A stretch of DNA of 64,000 bases from Neurospora tetraspora (GCF_033439725.1 NW_026944391.1:1488001-1552000); one strand, 5' to 3'. Shown: positions 1 to 10,556, counted from the first letter of the stretch. Notes: generated from the sequence alone by a model not told the origin. Numbers and translations are program-made.

Positions 1-420
1 TAGTCTGTAGAGCACCAACGGCTGCAAGCAGACTCGGTGTTATGCCTCATGGGCAGTTGGCAAAGCATTATCTATAAGGCCCTTTGTTTGCCTCATTGCT
101 CACCACAGAAGCGTAAAAGGTCTGTCGCCAACTTAACACTCAAAAGGCATGAGAAATGCCTGAGACCAGAAATAGTAATGCTCAACAAGGCCGGTTCACC
201 GTTTCAGCGGCTGGATCACTGAACCATATCCCTTAAACGTCGAATCACGGAACATCTGGGCTCAAAACGATTCGTAAGAGCAGTTAGAAGTACAAGTAAA
301 AGAAACGCCCGCATCCCTATCAAGATCGAGCCCACCACTTCTCCATCATTGAGCAAAGCATTACCAAGAGATTGGAACAACACAGGCCGCTGACAAAAGC
401 CTCCCTGAAAGCCATTTAAA
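1..420. other. Left-edge sequence, no gene recognised
   Basis: This stretch has ordinary base composition and precedes the AT-rich repeat island. It holds only short open frames (61 codons at most) with no family resemblance I recognise. The abrupt composition change near 420 marks the edge of the RIP-affected tract. Confidence 0.5.
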
Positions 421-599
421 TACGGTTATTTGCTTATAATAATTAAAAATATTCGATATATAGTGTTAATTTAATTTATAAAGGTTATAGCCCGTTACGT
501 AATTTGTTTTACTACTTTATTTGAAGGCGTATAGTGGTAACCGACGAATAGACGGCTAAGATCAATAAATTGATATTAGATAATAATTTATCAGTTGCT

Positions 600-2640
600 A
601 CTATAAGTAAGTAGGTATAAAGCCGGTTCCCCGATATTATTTTAACCGATAAGGATTTCGTGAATTGGCGGTACCGATTGCGTAGAGCGCGTCGCGGGGG
701 GTTAAACGATATATAATCCTTTATTAAGAACTTAGAGGAGAAACAAGAAATAGTATATATTATAATCGAATTTAATAAGGATATTCCCTATTATACCTTT
801 TAGGTATTTAATTAGTAGTAAAAATTTTAGAAGTGATACTTAATAATATTAGTTATTAATGCTACGTATAAGATAAATCGTTATAATATACTTCTTATAT
901 AAAGAGTGGTCGTAACGCCCGAGAACATTTCGATAATAGTATTTTAAATAGTCTTTAATAATAAAATACAGGATAAGTTTAATTTCTTCGTCTAATAAAT
1001 ATATACTTTCTTAAATAAAATACGTATTAACCCCCTTTAAGTCTTTATAATTAATAGCGACGTAGTATTAATTAGCGCTCTTAAGAAGTATTTCCCCTAT
1101 ATTTAGTAATAGCGATGCGTTTGGTATATTAATTGTAACGTTGTAAAGGTTATTAAGAAGTATTAAGTTAAATTAAACTCGTCGAATTCTAGTAATTCTA
1201 GTAGCGGTAGCGAGGAGGAGGAGTATAATAACCGACGGTTTACTAAAGTTAACCGCGCTAATTTCTAGGAGGTTCGCGTTGTTTATTGCCGAATTTATAC
1301 GGCGGTTAGGATTAAAATAAACTTCCCCGCCTTACTTAATTAAATTGCTAATATTAGAACCGGCTTCTTCTTTATATAGTAATATATAATTTATACTTTG
1401 TTGCTATCGGACTTTAATAAAGTTTAATCTTTAATAATTTACTCCTTCGGTTATAATTAATAATGGTTAATGAAGTATATTAGGGAGGAGTATTTAGTTT
1501 GCTAAATCAAGTAAGTAAATTACTATACTTCGAAATATTTGAATTACAGTTAGCGTACTACTTCCTTTAACGAATCTATTAATAGTTTAATTAAATTGTA
1601 TAGTATTTCGCTTAAATATAGTTTAGTTACAGTTGTTAACGCCTATAATTAGTATATATACTACTACTTATAAGTATTTAAATAGGCGGTTATTCGTATT
1701 AAAAATAAGGTACGGCTATGGTTTATTAATTGTAATTAATTAAGGGATTGCCCGTTAGAATTAGCCTTCTAAGTATTAGATTTATTTAACCTCTTGTACT
1801 GGATTTATATTATTTTTATACCTTTTATTAAAATGTAGTTTAGCAAGAAGTAGATTAAATTGCTACCCCTATATATTAAGCGGTTTAGAGCCTAATATAT
1901 TTTATTATATACTTATAAAATAGTTAATAAAGTAAGTAGAGGTACGGTAGCCTTGGTAATTAAGAAGGAATATTACCTATTTTAGTATTTACGTTAAAGA
2001 TGAGTAAGTTACATTTAGTAGCTGTAATAGAATTATTTATTAGTAAAATTCTAATTATCGACGTAATAATATAGGATATAGTAAATTAGTACCTTCGCGT
2101 ACGTCCTTTCGAAAAAATTATACTTAAAGGTAAGTTATTAAAATAAGGCGGTCCTTTTAAGAACGAATAAATCGTACTAAGGATAAAACCCCCTAATTTA
2201 CGTAGTAATTTTAAGATTCGTAGCGGCGCTATAGTAGTGGTAATACGGCGTAATTATTCTTAGTATAAAATTGGGCCTAGTTTTAAAGCGATAGATAAGG
2301 TTAATTAGCGAGAAGGAAGGGAGGAGGAGGAGGAAAAGGGGGCGAGGAATTGTATTAAAGTAATATAAATATCTAATTTAGAAATACCTTCTAAATTTAA
2401 CTTAGAGCCGGCTAGCGATAGGGAGGGTAATCTAGTTAATAATAAGGGTAACCTAACTACCTGCAAACGCTATCGTAGTAACGTTAAATTTTCTTATAAT
2501 TTTACCTTCAATTCTACCTACCCCTCCTAATTCGATAACGACGACGACGATAAGGATAGAAGCGAAATAGTGATTAAAAAGGAAAGGATTAAATTCGATT
2601 AAATATATAATATTTAGTTAGTCTGCTAAATAAAGAAGTT
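600..2640 (+). mobile_element. Mutator-like (MULE) transposon, RIP-inactivated transposase
   Basis: Translating the plus strand through stop codons shows MULE transposase landmarks in the right order and all in one frame: LEEKQE near 735, NATYKINRY from 858 (family consensus DATYKTNRY), WYINCNVVK from 1122 (consensus WHINKNV) and RTTSFNES from 1554 (consensus TTSxxES). The shared frame over 0.8 kb indicates decay by point mutation, mostly TAA/TAG of RIP type, rather than indels. A basic then acidic tail (KGARNC, DNDDDDKD) reads to about 2600. I could not define terminal inverted repeats; the right end may lie beyond the LTR insertion. It is a class II DNA transposon with no working product. 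Confidence 0.75.
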
Positions 2641-2656
2641 ATTAACTATACCTTAA

Positions 2657-2863
2657 TGTAATAGGCTGGCGCCCAGATGTGGTGCCCGGGCTGCAGGCCC
2701 AGGCATGCTCTCTAGTTGGCCAGTGCCAATTAGGCTACTTATTCATTCCAGTATATAGCTATATCTCTACAAACCTATTCAAACTTATAGAACTTCCTCC
2801 TTATTAATAATCTTAAGTTTTGTTCCACTCCTATTACTGTATATACCTAATAAACTTATAACA
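2657..2863 (+). repeat. Left LTR (207 bp)
   Basis: It starts TGTAATAGG and ends ATAACA, and matches 4617-4823 over its whole length without a length change. The left half keeps CpA/TpG and looks unmutated; the right half carries RIP-type transitions. Confidence 0.85.
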
Positions 2864-4616
2864 TATTATTGACCCTCTTTTCAAATCCTCTAAACCTTTT
2901 ACTCATTTACTAAAGAGTTTACGACCGTTTATATAATTGTTTACTATATGTATCCTTTTTTTTATCTTATAAGTGTTTCTTAACTTTATATATTTATTTC
3001 TTAATTTTTATAAATATCCCTAATCTTCGAATATCATTAATCTTCGCTATATCTTCTATCCTTTAGGCCTAAACTATTAACGAATATTAATAATAGTTCG
3101 CTATAGCTATCTAATCCTTCGTAGATTAAATAATTGAATTTAAAGCTTAGTTTATAAGTATTTGCCAATTAAAGCTAATACTTCCCCATTTCGCTAAATT
3201 CTCTAAGGAGAAAGAAAAATTTAATATTTGGCTATATATTACTGAAGTAAAATTCCATATCGATAGCTTTACTATTAGTAATTTAAAAATTTAAATCTAT
3301 TACTTCTTTTCTAACTTTTTACCTCCTATTTAGAAAACGCTTCTTTTTTTTATTAAATAGTTTACGAACTATACTTCTCCCGACCCGTTACTATAAAAGA
3401 TCCGCCTATTCTATGGGGATGCGAACTCTAATAAACGTGTAGTTTAAAAACTCTTCGAAACTTTATGAGCCTGAAATAAAATTACTAAATTATATTTTCT
3501 CCGTTTTAATAAGATCTTCGATAGAGCCTAGAATAATTAGATAAATAATTCGAAATAGACTTTCTTTATAAGTAACCCTAATAAAGACTAGAAATTTCGA
3601 TTAAAAGAAAAAACGGACGTTCTAAAAAGCTACGAAGTTTTATAAAAATACCTTCGACGTTTAGATAGGAATAATTTCTATAGAGAAAATTATAGCCTAG
3701 ACTTTAAGAGCGACCCGATATAAATCGGTACTATTAGGACGGATAAAATAAAAGGGAAATATAATAGTCCGGGGTTAGAACTATTACTTTTAAATAATAA
3801 TAATATTAGAAGAAAGAAAATTATTATATAAATTATAATTCCTCCTAATACTAGGTAAAGGATTGTCCTAAAGTTAAAGGTAAGGGCAAAACCGTTATAT
3901 GGCTATAGAGTACTACCTTCGAACCGGTTGGGGATTCGGATAATAATAAAATTTATAATAACGACGATTAAATTTCTATAAACCTAGAGGAGCGAAGAAT
4001 TCGTTTAAAAATACCGTATTAATAACTATATATAATTATACCTCTACAATAATTTTTATTTATAGCGATATTAAATTATAATAAACTATAACTACAATTG
4101 GGTTACTATAAGGGAGGATAGTATTATAGCCTTCTTAATAAATATAAATTATTAATAATTATGTTAAAATTTATATTAAAGCTTTATTATTATTCTATAT
4201 TCATAAGGAAGTAGGGAGGTTATAGGATACCCTTACTTAAATAAGGGGGTTTTTAAGTATCTATAACATTGTTTTAGCAATATAGGATAAAAATTATACG
4301 GATAAATAAGTTGGATTATATATAATAATTTAGGAATACGCGTAGGAGAGGATTTATTCCCTTATTTTAACGCCCGTATATACGTTATAAGTAAAGTATT
4401 AAAGTATTATAATTCCCGGGGGCTTATTTCTCAAAATAGATTATAAGTAGTATTATTTTATTTACTTACTTTCTAACTATTTATATAAATATTTGGTTTA
4501 GGAATATTTAAAGGCATTTCTATAGTATAAATAGGAGGCCGCTAATTAGACTTTAGGATTCTTTTATATATAATAATTTTTATTTGTACGTATGGGGAGA
4601 GGGAGTAGGGGGGTAA

Positions 4617-4823
4617 TATAATAGATTGGCGCCTAAATGTGGTGCCCAGGCTATAGGCCCAGGTATACTCTCTAATTAGCCAATGCCAATCAAGCCACCT
4701 ATTTATTCCAATATATAGCTATATCTTTGCAGACCTATTCAGGCCTGCAGAACTTCCTCCTTGTCAACAATCTCAAGCTCTGTTCCACCCCTACTGCTGT
4801 GCACACCCAGTAGACCCGTGACA
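4617..4823 (+). repeat. Right LTR (207 bp)
   Basis: It is collinear with the left LTR and ends CCGTGACA directly before the CTTAA target duplicate. Here the left half is RIP-mutated and the right half is clean, the mirror image of the left LTR. Confidence 0.85.
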
Positions 4824-4990
4824 CTTAAGAAGATATATTCCTCTATAGGTAGTTTAATTTACGTGACCCTAACCCTCGTAAGATATAGCCAGGTAATAAA
4901 GATAATGCTATTGTTTTGAGCGATTAGCGATTCCTTTCTTTGTTTACTTTGTAGCAATATATACGTTTTAAAAGCCTCATCTTTCCTGTT

Positions 4991-5617
4991 TTGGTGTATG
5001 AATCGTATATTTTGAAGTGCTTATTGTTGATAAACAGTCTTATATACGGCTTTACAGCACTCACAGCACTTACAATAACCCAGGGACTTATATTAAATGT
5101 TAGAAACATTGAAAATCTAGTTTTTTACAGCAAATACGGCCTGTTTTATATAACAGCTAACACAGGGGAAGATGGCGTATTTATAGGGTCGATGGGCGTG
5201 CGTGGAGTGTATCCCTTTACCAGCGACGATTCAAGTTTAGAGACTCGGGCACTAACCACCGAAGAGGGGCACCAAACTATCACTCTCCCGGTTACTATGA
5301 GCCAAGAAGGTAAGACAGATATCACCTTGATCGATGGCGAGGAGGATAAAGTACAGGACAACCCGTTCGAACTGGAAAGAAGACAAGAAGGCCAGCCCTA
5401 CCATGACCCGCTCCCACCCCCACCGCCTAGTGGTAATGGAAAGGGTGGAGGTCGCAGCTCAGGTGAAGTTGTCGGATACTCTTTGTTAGGTCTGTTTGGT
5501 GTCGCCCTTGTTATCGGTATTTACGTCGGGCTCAGGCGGAGGAGAAGGGCGCGGGCGCGGGCTGATGAGGAGTATGAAATGAGCAGGAGGATGAGGAGGG
5601 GTTACCGCCACCGGTAG
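4991..5617 (+). CDS. Hypothetical single-pass membrane protein, 5' end unresolved
   Basis: An open frame of about 208 codons ends at 5617. It has no ATG near its left edge; the first in-frame ATG is at about 5191, so the real start lies in an upstream exon or the gene was cut by the neighbouring repeats. The product shows an N-terminal hydrophobic stretch, an acidic and proline-rich middle (DPLPPPPPSG), one clear transmembrane helix (YSLLGLFGVALVIGIYVGL) and a basic tail of consecutive Arg residues, as expected for a type I plasma-membrane protein with a cytosolic basic anchor. Its 5' part lies in AT-rich sequence bordering the RIP island, so mutation may have leaked in. No family recognised. 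Confidence 0.35.
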   Translation: MVYESYILKCLLLINSLIYGFTALTALTITQGLILNVRNIENLVFYSKYGLFYITANTGEDGVFIGSMGVRGVYPFTSDDSSLETRALTTEEGHQTITLPVTMSQEGKTDITLIDGEEDKVQDNPFELERRQEGQPYHDPLPPPPPSGNGKGGGRSSGEVVGYSLLGLFGVALVIGIYVGLRRRRRARARADEEYEMSRRMRRGYRHR

Positions 5618-5778
5618 ATGAGAGCTGAAGTGGCCATTGGGGAGAAGAAGAAGGAACCAAAAGGGGGGAATTGGTGATAGGGGCAGATGAGTGATAAGAA
5701 TAGTAGCGCTAACGATGCATTTGAGAGATAGTAACTGACCCTGGAAACAACGATGCGACGAGTGAATCGAAGAAGCGT

Positions 5779-6159
5779 TTGCACGTACGATCGTTCGATG
5801 CCCCATCGCGTAGTGATCACTCTGTTGAGGTAGCATCCCACGATGTGAACAAAGCTCGCGACGCAACACCGACCAGCGGCCGCGATGTGACCAGATCTGC
5901 ATCCACTCAGAAGCCGACGGCAACCGGAAAAGTCGAAAAGATCAAAAAAGCCGGGATGAAAATTGGCGGAGTCGTTGCGATTGCCATCACCGGGCTAGTC
6001 ATCATCACCATCACCCTTTTTGGGGCGTCGGTTACGTACGGCCTGTGTTGTAGCGGTTGGGACGAGGAGAAGAAGGGAAGGTTCCGGAAGAGCGCTTCTT
6101 GTTCCAAATGCTCCAAAACCCTGCGCATGACCTTTTGTGCTTTGGGGGTGTTTTTGTGA
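5779..6159 (+). CDS. Possible small membrane protein, start not found
   Basis: An open frame of up to 126 codons ends at 6159 and lacks an ATG at its left edge; the first useful in-frame Met is just before the membrane helix. It encodes a Thr/Ser-rich segment, one hydrophobic helix (GGVVAIAITGLVIITITLFG) and a Cys-containing tail (CCSGW, CSKCSK). Its order, helix then charged tail, parallels the frame ending at 5617, but I see no sequence match between them. It could be a 3' exon or chance. Confidence 0.2.
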   Translation: MHVRSFDAPSRSDHSVEVASHDVNKARDATPTSGRDVTRSASTQKPTATGKVEKIKKAGMKIGGVVAIAITGLVIITITLFGASVTYGLCCSGWDEEKKGRFRKSASCSKCSKTLRMTFCALGVFL

Positions 6160-6692
6160 TAATATCGATAATGTGGATCTGGGTCAATGTGGCTTGATTG
6201 TGTGTAACTGTATAAGAAGGCTCTATAGACTCGAAACTCTCTGGCATCTGTGTAATAAATCCCGCATATCCCAGCCCGAGAGAAAGCCTGACACTTCACA
6301 GCGCTGGCCTGAACGGATGCTGCCATCTAACTAAGTAGAGGTATACAAGGAGAATAGTCCTTTTTCCGTGTGATACTGTCAAAACAGGCTCTGATTCATG
6401 CAATGATGTCTTTGTCGAGTGGTCAACTAGAGGTACCTGTGGGTCATGATAACCTGGAAACAATCACCCCCCTTGACCAAGCAAAGGCCTCCTATCGCCT
6501 TCACATCTCCATGCCTTAAATCTTCAACGCTTCCCACAGACCTGTTATAATTCTCTAGTTTCTTCTCTGGACTCAGGTTCCAAGTCTTCTGGGCTGTCAT
6601 CAATCATCTCCTTTTTTCTCACCTCCATCCTTGTTGTGGGCCTTCCGGCCTTTCCATTCCAGTCCACACACCTGATCTCCACCATCATCACC

Positions 6693-7079
6693 ATGTCAAA
6701 TGCTCGGGACTCCACCGGGTCGCACACCAACATGACCACCAACGACGGAAGCAACCTCGAACCAGAACCATATCCTTTCCACCGGACACCTCCCCATGAC
6801 GTACTCGCTGTCATTGGAGTTTTTGGTTTCACTGATCATCCTTATAGTGTTGGGGCTGATTCGGAAGTCTGGATGTTGGGAACGACGGACACTGCTAAGG
6901 AGGATGCGGACGGAGGATGTCGTTCGTGCGGCTTGAAACTCGGGGACAGTAGAAGGAAAATTCTATGGCATTTACAAACCTCGAGAAAGGATATACACAC
7001 ATCGATCCCTAAGAAACAATTCTCCTCCCATGACATCTGTCAGAATGCACGGTTGTGTGAATCTAAAGAATATGGGTAA
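6693..7079 (+). CDS. Hypothetical protein, 128 aa
   Basis: The ATG at 6693 sits in a good context (CACCATGTC) and opens 128 codons. The product is hydrophilic and Thr/Asn-rich at the start, with one CRSCGLK motif in the middle and a basic Ser/Lys tail. Unrecognised. Upstream 6545-6690 is pyrimidine-rich, as fungal leaders often are. A shorter opposite-strand frame overlaps it and looks like its shadow. Confidence 0.3.
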   Translation: MSNARDSTGSHTNMTTNDGSNLEPEPYPFHRTPPHDVLAVIGVFGFTDHPYSVGADSEVWMLGTTDTAKEDADGGCRSCGLKLGDSRRKILWHLQTSRKDIHTSIPKKQFSSHDICQNARLCESKEYG

Positions 7080-7187
7080 ATCGATGTATTGATTGAGTGT
7101 GGAGTAGAAAGACTGTGCACACAGGTTGGAGGATCCCAGAGTACATGTATTAGGAAAGTCTGCAGCGCTGTTGGGGTGGCTGGGAGG

Positions 7188-8249
7188 CTAGTTCTCATAC
7201 AGAGCCCTCGTCTTACTGTCTAGATATTTGACCCACCAAACTGACAACTTCTTCTCCATCCATGCATACAGGCGATTGCTTATCCCCATGGGTGCTGGAT
7301 CCTCCAGCCTAATCTCCCCCCTCGCCACCCTCTCCATCGTTGCCCGCAGGCTCGGGCTAATTCCCGCAGGTGCGTTCTTCAAAAACCTTTGGGCCTTTTC
7401 CTCCAATGTTTCATCCAATTTATCCCCATCCGGCTTATCCTTCTCCTCCTCTTCTTCCTCCTGCTCTTCTTCCTCCTCCTCTTCTTCATCCTCAGACTCC
7501 TCCTCATCCGGATTCCACTCCCCCCTCGCCACCTTCTCCATCGTTGCCCGCAGGCTCGGGCTTATCCACGCAGGTGCGTTCCTCAAAAACCTTTGGGCCT
7601 TTTCCTCTAATGTTAATTCATCCCCACTCGGTTTATCCTCTTCCTCCTCCTCTTCTTCCTCCTCCTCTTCTTCCTCCTCCTCTTCTTCCTCCTCCTCTTC
7701 TTCCTCCTCCTCATCCTCCTCAATTTTCTCCTCCTCAACTTTCTCCCCCCTCGCCACCTTCTCCATCAATGCCCGCAGGCTCGGGCTTATTCCCGCAGGT
7801 GCGGCCTTCAAAAACCTTTGGGCCTTCTCCTGCACTGTCTCGTCCATTTTATTTTCTTCCTCCTCGGGTGTTGTAGCTGTAGGTGTTGCAGCTCTCACGT
7901 CGACGTCGACGTCGGCGTTGGTGCTGCCTCGAAGCAAAGAAGGGTGCTGAAGGTCGAGGGTGTAAGCCATGTCGGCTTTGACTTGCGGCTGTAGGCAATA
8001 GATGCACCAGCAGGTGTTATTGTAGCCCTTTCCACTTTGGGGGGCTTGGTTGTCTGGAGTGTGACTGTGTAAGTGCCTGGCCATGTCGTCGTTGTGGACA
8101 TCATACATGGGGGCGATGAACTTACAGTCTTGGCAATCAGACGTGGTGCTTGATGTGTACGCGGCGTTGTCGGCGGGATCGCTGCCATTTGAGATGGTGG
8201 GGGTCGAGGCCTGGAGAGGCGGGACGACGGAAGAGGATTGGTGAGGCAT
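7188..8249 (-). CDS. Acidic tandem-repeat protein with Cys/His N-terminal module, 353 aa
   Basis: The frame is open to 8513, but I chose the ATG at 8249 (MPHQSSSV): a TATAAAAG lies about 215 nt upstream and the extra N-terminus looks like CA-rich leader. Residues about 35-95 hold CQDC, RHLHSH and CWCIYC, a possible zinc site. From about residue 135 a 31-residue unit, EEKAQRFLKNAPAGISPSLR plus xTMEKVARGE, occurs three times almost unchanged, separated by long runs of Glu/Asp; a worn fourth copy (APMGISNRLYAWMEKKL) closes the protein. DNA copies are at about 7290-7415, 7512-7617 and 7734-7845. No known family recognised. The pure Glu tracts mean copy number and length will vary between strains. 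Confidence 0.65.
   Translation of the reverse strand: MPHQSSSVVPPLQASTPTISNGSDPADNAAYTSSTTSDCQDCKFIAPMYDVHNDDMARHLHSHTPDNQAPQSGKGYNNTCWCIYCLQPQVKADMAYTLDLQHPSLLRGSTNADVDVDVRAATPTATTPEEEENKMDETVQEKAQRFLKAAPAGISPSLRALMEKVARGEKVEEEKIEEDEEEEEEEEEEEEEEEEEEEEEEEEEDKPSGDELTLEEKAQRFLRNAPAWISPSLRATMEKVARGEWNPDEEESEDEEEEEEEEQEEEEEEKDKPDGDKLDETLEEKAQRFLKNAPAGISPSLRATMERVARGEIRLEDPAPMGISNRLYAWMEKKLSVWWVKYLDSKTRALYEN
7290..7850 (-). repeat. Coding minisatellite: three ~222-bp units with GAG/GAA tracts
   Basis: Three near-identical 105-110 bp blocks share a CCCGCAGGCTCGGGCT core (minus-strand coding) and alternate with CTC/TTC-rich tracts on the plus strand (7435-7505 and 7640-7735). It lies inside the acidic repeat protein gene and encodes its repeat units. 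Confidence 0.8.
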
Positions 8250-8463
8250 CTTGGTTATTGGATGTGCTTGAGTTTGAACGGCTTCAGCTTGAAGGCCTTG
8301 AGTCGTGGGTATGGGTGTAGAAGGGCTTGAGTATGAAAGGGTTGAGTTCGAAGTCTTTCTGTTCGAAGCTCCTTTTTGAGGGAACAAGGTTAGATGCTCG
8401 TTCAGATATAGCGTTGTGGTTGTGGAAGAAAAGAAAGAATTCCTTGGGTCAGTTGGAAAGATT

Positions 8464-8471
8464 CTTTTATA
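8464..8471 (-). promoter_or_regulatory. TATA box for the acidic repeat protein gene
   Basis: TATAAAAG on the minus strand, about 215 nt before the chosen ATG at 8249. Confidence 0.5.
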
Positions 8472-8882
8472 GAGGTACATTAGGGCGGCGAATGTGGAAT
8501 ATTTTTCAATCACTCTTCATGCACAGTGGGACGGCCAGGTCGCGGGCAGAAAATAAGAATTGCATTTGCGTCTTGTTGGGTGGCTATTGGTCCATTGGCT
8601 GCAGAAATGTGGTCGGCATGTTCGATATCATGCTTTTACGGTCATGCATCTATAGGGAAGTCCGATAGTAACATGCCAGGACACAGAGCATCTGCATACG
8701 GAGGACGGGAGGCAGAACAGCTGCAGGAAGGCAAAAGGAAATTGGAAGATAAAACAAAGCTGTCGGACAGCAATTCTCCGTACTCTGCATTGCATGCGCA
8801 ATGAGTATTCGGGGCTCCGAGGGACTCAATATTTCCCTCCATTCCAAACTCCGTTGCATACCTACCTCTACTTGGTTACCTC

Positions 8883-8890
8883 TATATATA
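8883..8890 (+). promoter_or_regulatory. TATA box for the 9032 gene
   Basis: TATATATA on the plus strand, about 140 nt before the ATG at 9032, followed by a pyrimidine/CA-rich leader. Confidence 0.5.
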
Positions 8891-9031
8891 CCTCCCATTC
8901 ACATTCACATTCACAGTCTTTTCCTCCCCTTTCCTCCTCCACAACCACTGCCAAATCATCCTTCATCTCCATTATCCATCGCTCGAGTACTGCATCCCAC
9001 CAGAACGATCACTTGTCAACCTTCGTTCAAT

Positions 9032-9664
9032 ATGTCCAAACCAAGCAAGTATCCCCCTCAAAGAAGAAATGCCTTCCGCAACAAAACGAACCCACACATT
9101 TCCTACGGTCTCGTCAACCTGTCCAACATCATGGATCGAGTCTACCCTTCGGACCACCCCGTGCCACGAAGCATGACCTCCCCCACCGCCTCAATCATCT
9201 GCTGGTCCTCCCAACCCGAGGCTCCCGTCCCATCTCTCCCCTCCGTTGAGTCCATTCTCTCCAGCATCTCCAGCGCCTCCAGCCTCTCCATCCCCGATGA
9301 CGCCTCGGACTCCAACGATTCCTTCCACGTCGACGTCTCAGACCTTGACTCCGACGAAGAGGATAACCTAACCATGGTCCCGCGCCGCCCTGGCTCCCCC
9401 TCCGACAGCGCCCAGGACCTCCACGACTGGCTGGAATGGATGTCAGACACCTACCGCTGCCCCTCCTGCGACCGTCTCTACGACGATTGCGAGCAGGTTC
9501 GAAAGGCTGATGAGGAGAGGGCGCGGAGGCATCGGGAGAGGAATGGCCATGAACAGAGCCAGATTAATAGGGTTATTTATGGGAGGAAAGTGCGCGTAGG
9601 TTTGTCTTGGAGTGTGCTGAGGTTTTCTCATACACAAAGGTATCGGGGATTCGAGAACGATTGA
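9032..9664 (+). CDS. Hypothetical Ser/Asp-rich protein, 210 aa
   Basis: I chose the ATG at 9032 (TCAATATGTCC) rather than the far edge of the open frame, because a TATA box and CA/CT-rich leader lie between. The product begins basic (MSKPSKYPPQRR), has a Ser/Pro-rich then strongly acidic middle (DVSDLDSDEED), and then YRCPSCDRLYDDC, a CxxC...C motif that could bind metal, followed by an Arg/Glu-rich helix. No family recognised. A possible intron (GTAGGT at 9597 to CAAAG at 9640) would swap the last residues for a longer tail ending at 9822; I did not adopt it because neither tail is clearly better. Confidence 0.55.
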   Translation: MSKPSKYPPQRRNAFRNKTNPHISYGLVNLSNIMDRVYPSDHPVPRSMTSPTASIICWSSQPEAPVPSLPSVESILSSISSASSLSIPDDASDSNDSFHVDVSDLDSDEEDNLTMVPRRPGSPSDSAQDLHDWLEWMSDTYRCPSCDRLYDDCEQVRKADEERARRHRERNGHEQSQINRVIYGRKVRVGLSWSVLRFSHTQRYRGFEND

Positions 9665-10398
9665 ACTTGAGCTTTGCCCAACAACATTTAGACTACGAGA
9701 TAGAAGAAAACGATGTGACAGAGGTCCGATTAAGCATTCGTTTGAGTAAACCAAACACGTGGCGGTCTAGATTTCTAGACCCTCGGGATACTCTTCGACG
9801 CTCCTTGCACATCTGTCTTTAGTAATACATTTTGACCTAAATTTAAACCATTTTGTACGTCAACGGATATGATGGCCAAGAGACTCTCGTTGACATGCCT
9901 CAGCTTATCATGATGTATGCTACAGTTTTGCAACGGACTTTCTAAGCCCAAGTGGGCGACCTAGCGCCGCCGCGGCCGGAGCCGGCGGAGCTACGAGAGA
10001 CGGGGCTGCCCCATTCGGAAACGACGCGGCCGGTTCCTTTACGGCGACATTACACTGTACACGTGAGGTGTATTCTTGCAATCACTCGCCGATATCCCCG
10101 AGCCCTCTCGACGTAATTTCACCTTACATTTTTGATACGAGGCGTCGACTACCTGTACCTTACATGCAGACTCCGGCAGTCTGGCGCCGGTCCCAAAAAA
10201 ATGCATGATGGTGCGAGGTTTCCTGGATATATCGGACATTCAAAGTCGCCCCCCATAAGAAAACGCATATATCTGCAGTTATGCATGGAGTCTACCTTAT
10301 CTTGACGGACAGGAAAATAAAATCGATGCCCGTATAGTTCTCAGAAGTCCGTATTTTGCAGACGACATTCCTCACCTCTGAGTGACCGTCCTTTTTTT
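9665..10398. other. Intergenic region
   Basis: No supported gene. It contains a short GC-rich patch (about 9965-9995, CGCCGCCGCGGCCGGAGCC) of unknown role, then the upstream region of the 10557 gene. Confidence 0.5.
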
Positions 10399-10427
10399 CC
10401 AATCAGCCAGCACATCTATTATATAAA
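10399..10427 (+). promoter_or_regulatory. CCAAT box and TATA box for the 10557 gene
   Basis: CCAAT at 10399-10403 and TATATAAA at 10420-10427, then a CT/CA-rich leader of about 130 nt. Spacing fits a conventional fungal core promoter. Confidence 0.5.
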
Positions 10428-10556
10428 CGCTTCTCTCTTCAGCTGCATCTGCTCCGAACCACCGACAACCATACTTCGAACTCGGACGTTTCTGCCATTC
10501 TCACTCTTTCTGAACTATCGACATTCAGACCTTTCGACAACATCTCCTCTTTCTTT

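Larger units (their letters stand above)
2657..4823 (+). mobile_element. LTR-retrotransposon fossil, small, gag remnant only
   Basis: Two 207-bp direct repeats (2657-2863 and 4617-4823) bound a 1753-bp interior. The ends follow the TG...CA rule, and both sides are flanked by the same 5-bp duplication, CTTAA (2652-2656 and 4824-4828). A purine tract at 4594-4613 just before the right repeat is the expected polypurine tract. The interior shows a gag-like stretch (FNIWLYITEVKF near 3210) and a zinc-knuckle remnant (VKDCPK near 3850). I see no reverse transcriptase or integrase, and the interior is too short for a full pol, so this looks like a non-autonomous or internally deleted member, possibly Ty3/gypsy-like. 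It is broken many times over by RIP. Age cannot be read from LTR divergence because RIP dominates the differences. Confidence 0.85.
420..4870. repeat. RIP-mutated AT-rich repeat island
   Basis: The tract is extremely rich in TpA and nearly devoid of CpA and TpG, while CpG stays common. C-to-T change at CpA on both strands is the known signature of repeat-induced point mutation in Sordariomycetes. The island contains a MULE transposase fossil and a complete-outline LTR element. No open frame longer than about 60 codons survives. Two patches escape the bias: the outer left of the first LTR (about 2660-2745) and the outer right of the second LTR (about 4730-4823). Confidence 0.9.

Noticed and set aside
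1-420. Possible rRNA or 5S fragment at the left edge
   Set aside because: GGCTGGATCACTG resembles the tail of small-subunit rRNA only over a few bases; the rest does not fit rRNA.
7290-7850. CRISPR-like regularly spaced repeats
   Set aside because: The units encode protein repeats in frame with Glu-rich spacers in a eukaryotic gene; there is no cas context.
7228-7950. Poly-Ser plus-strand frame of 240 codons
   Set aside because: It is the complement of the GAG/GAA-rich minus-strand repeats. The minus strand has a TATA box, a sensible start and conserved repeat units.
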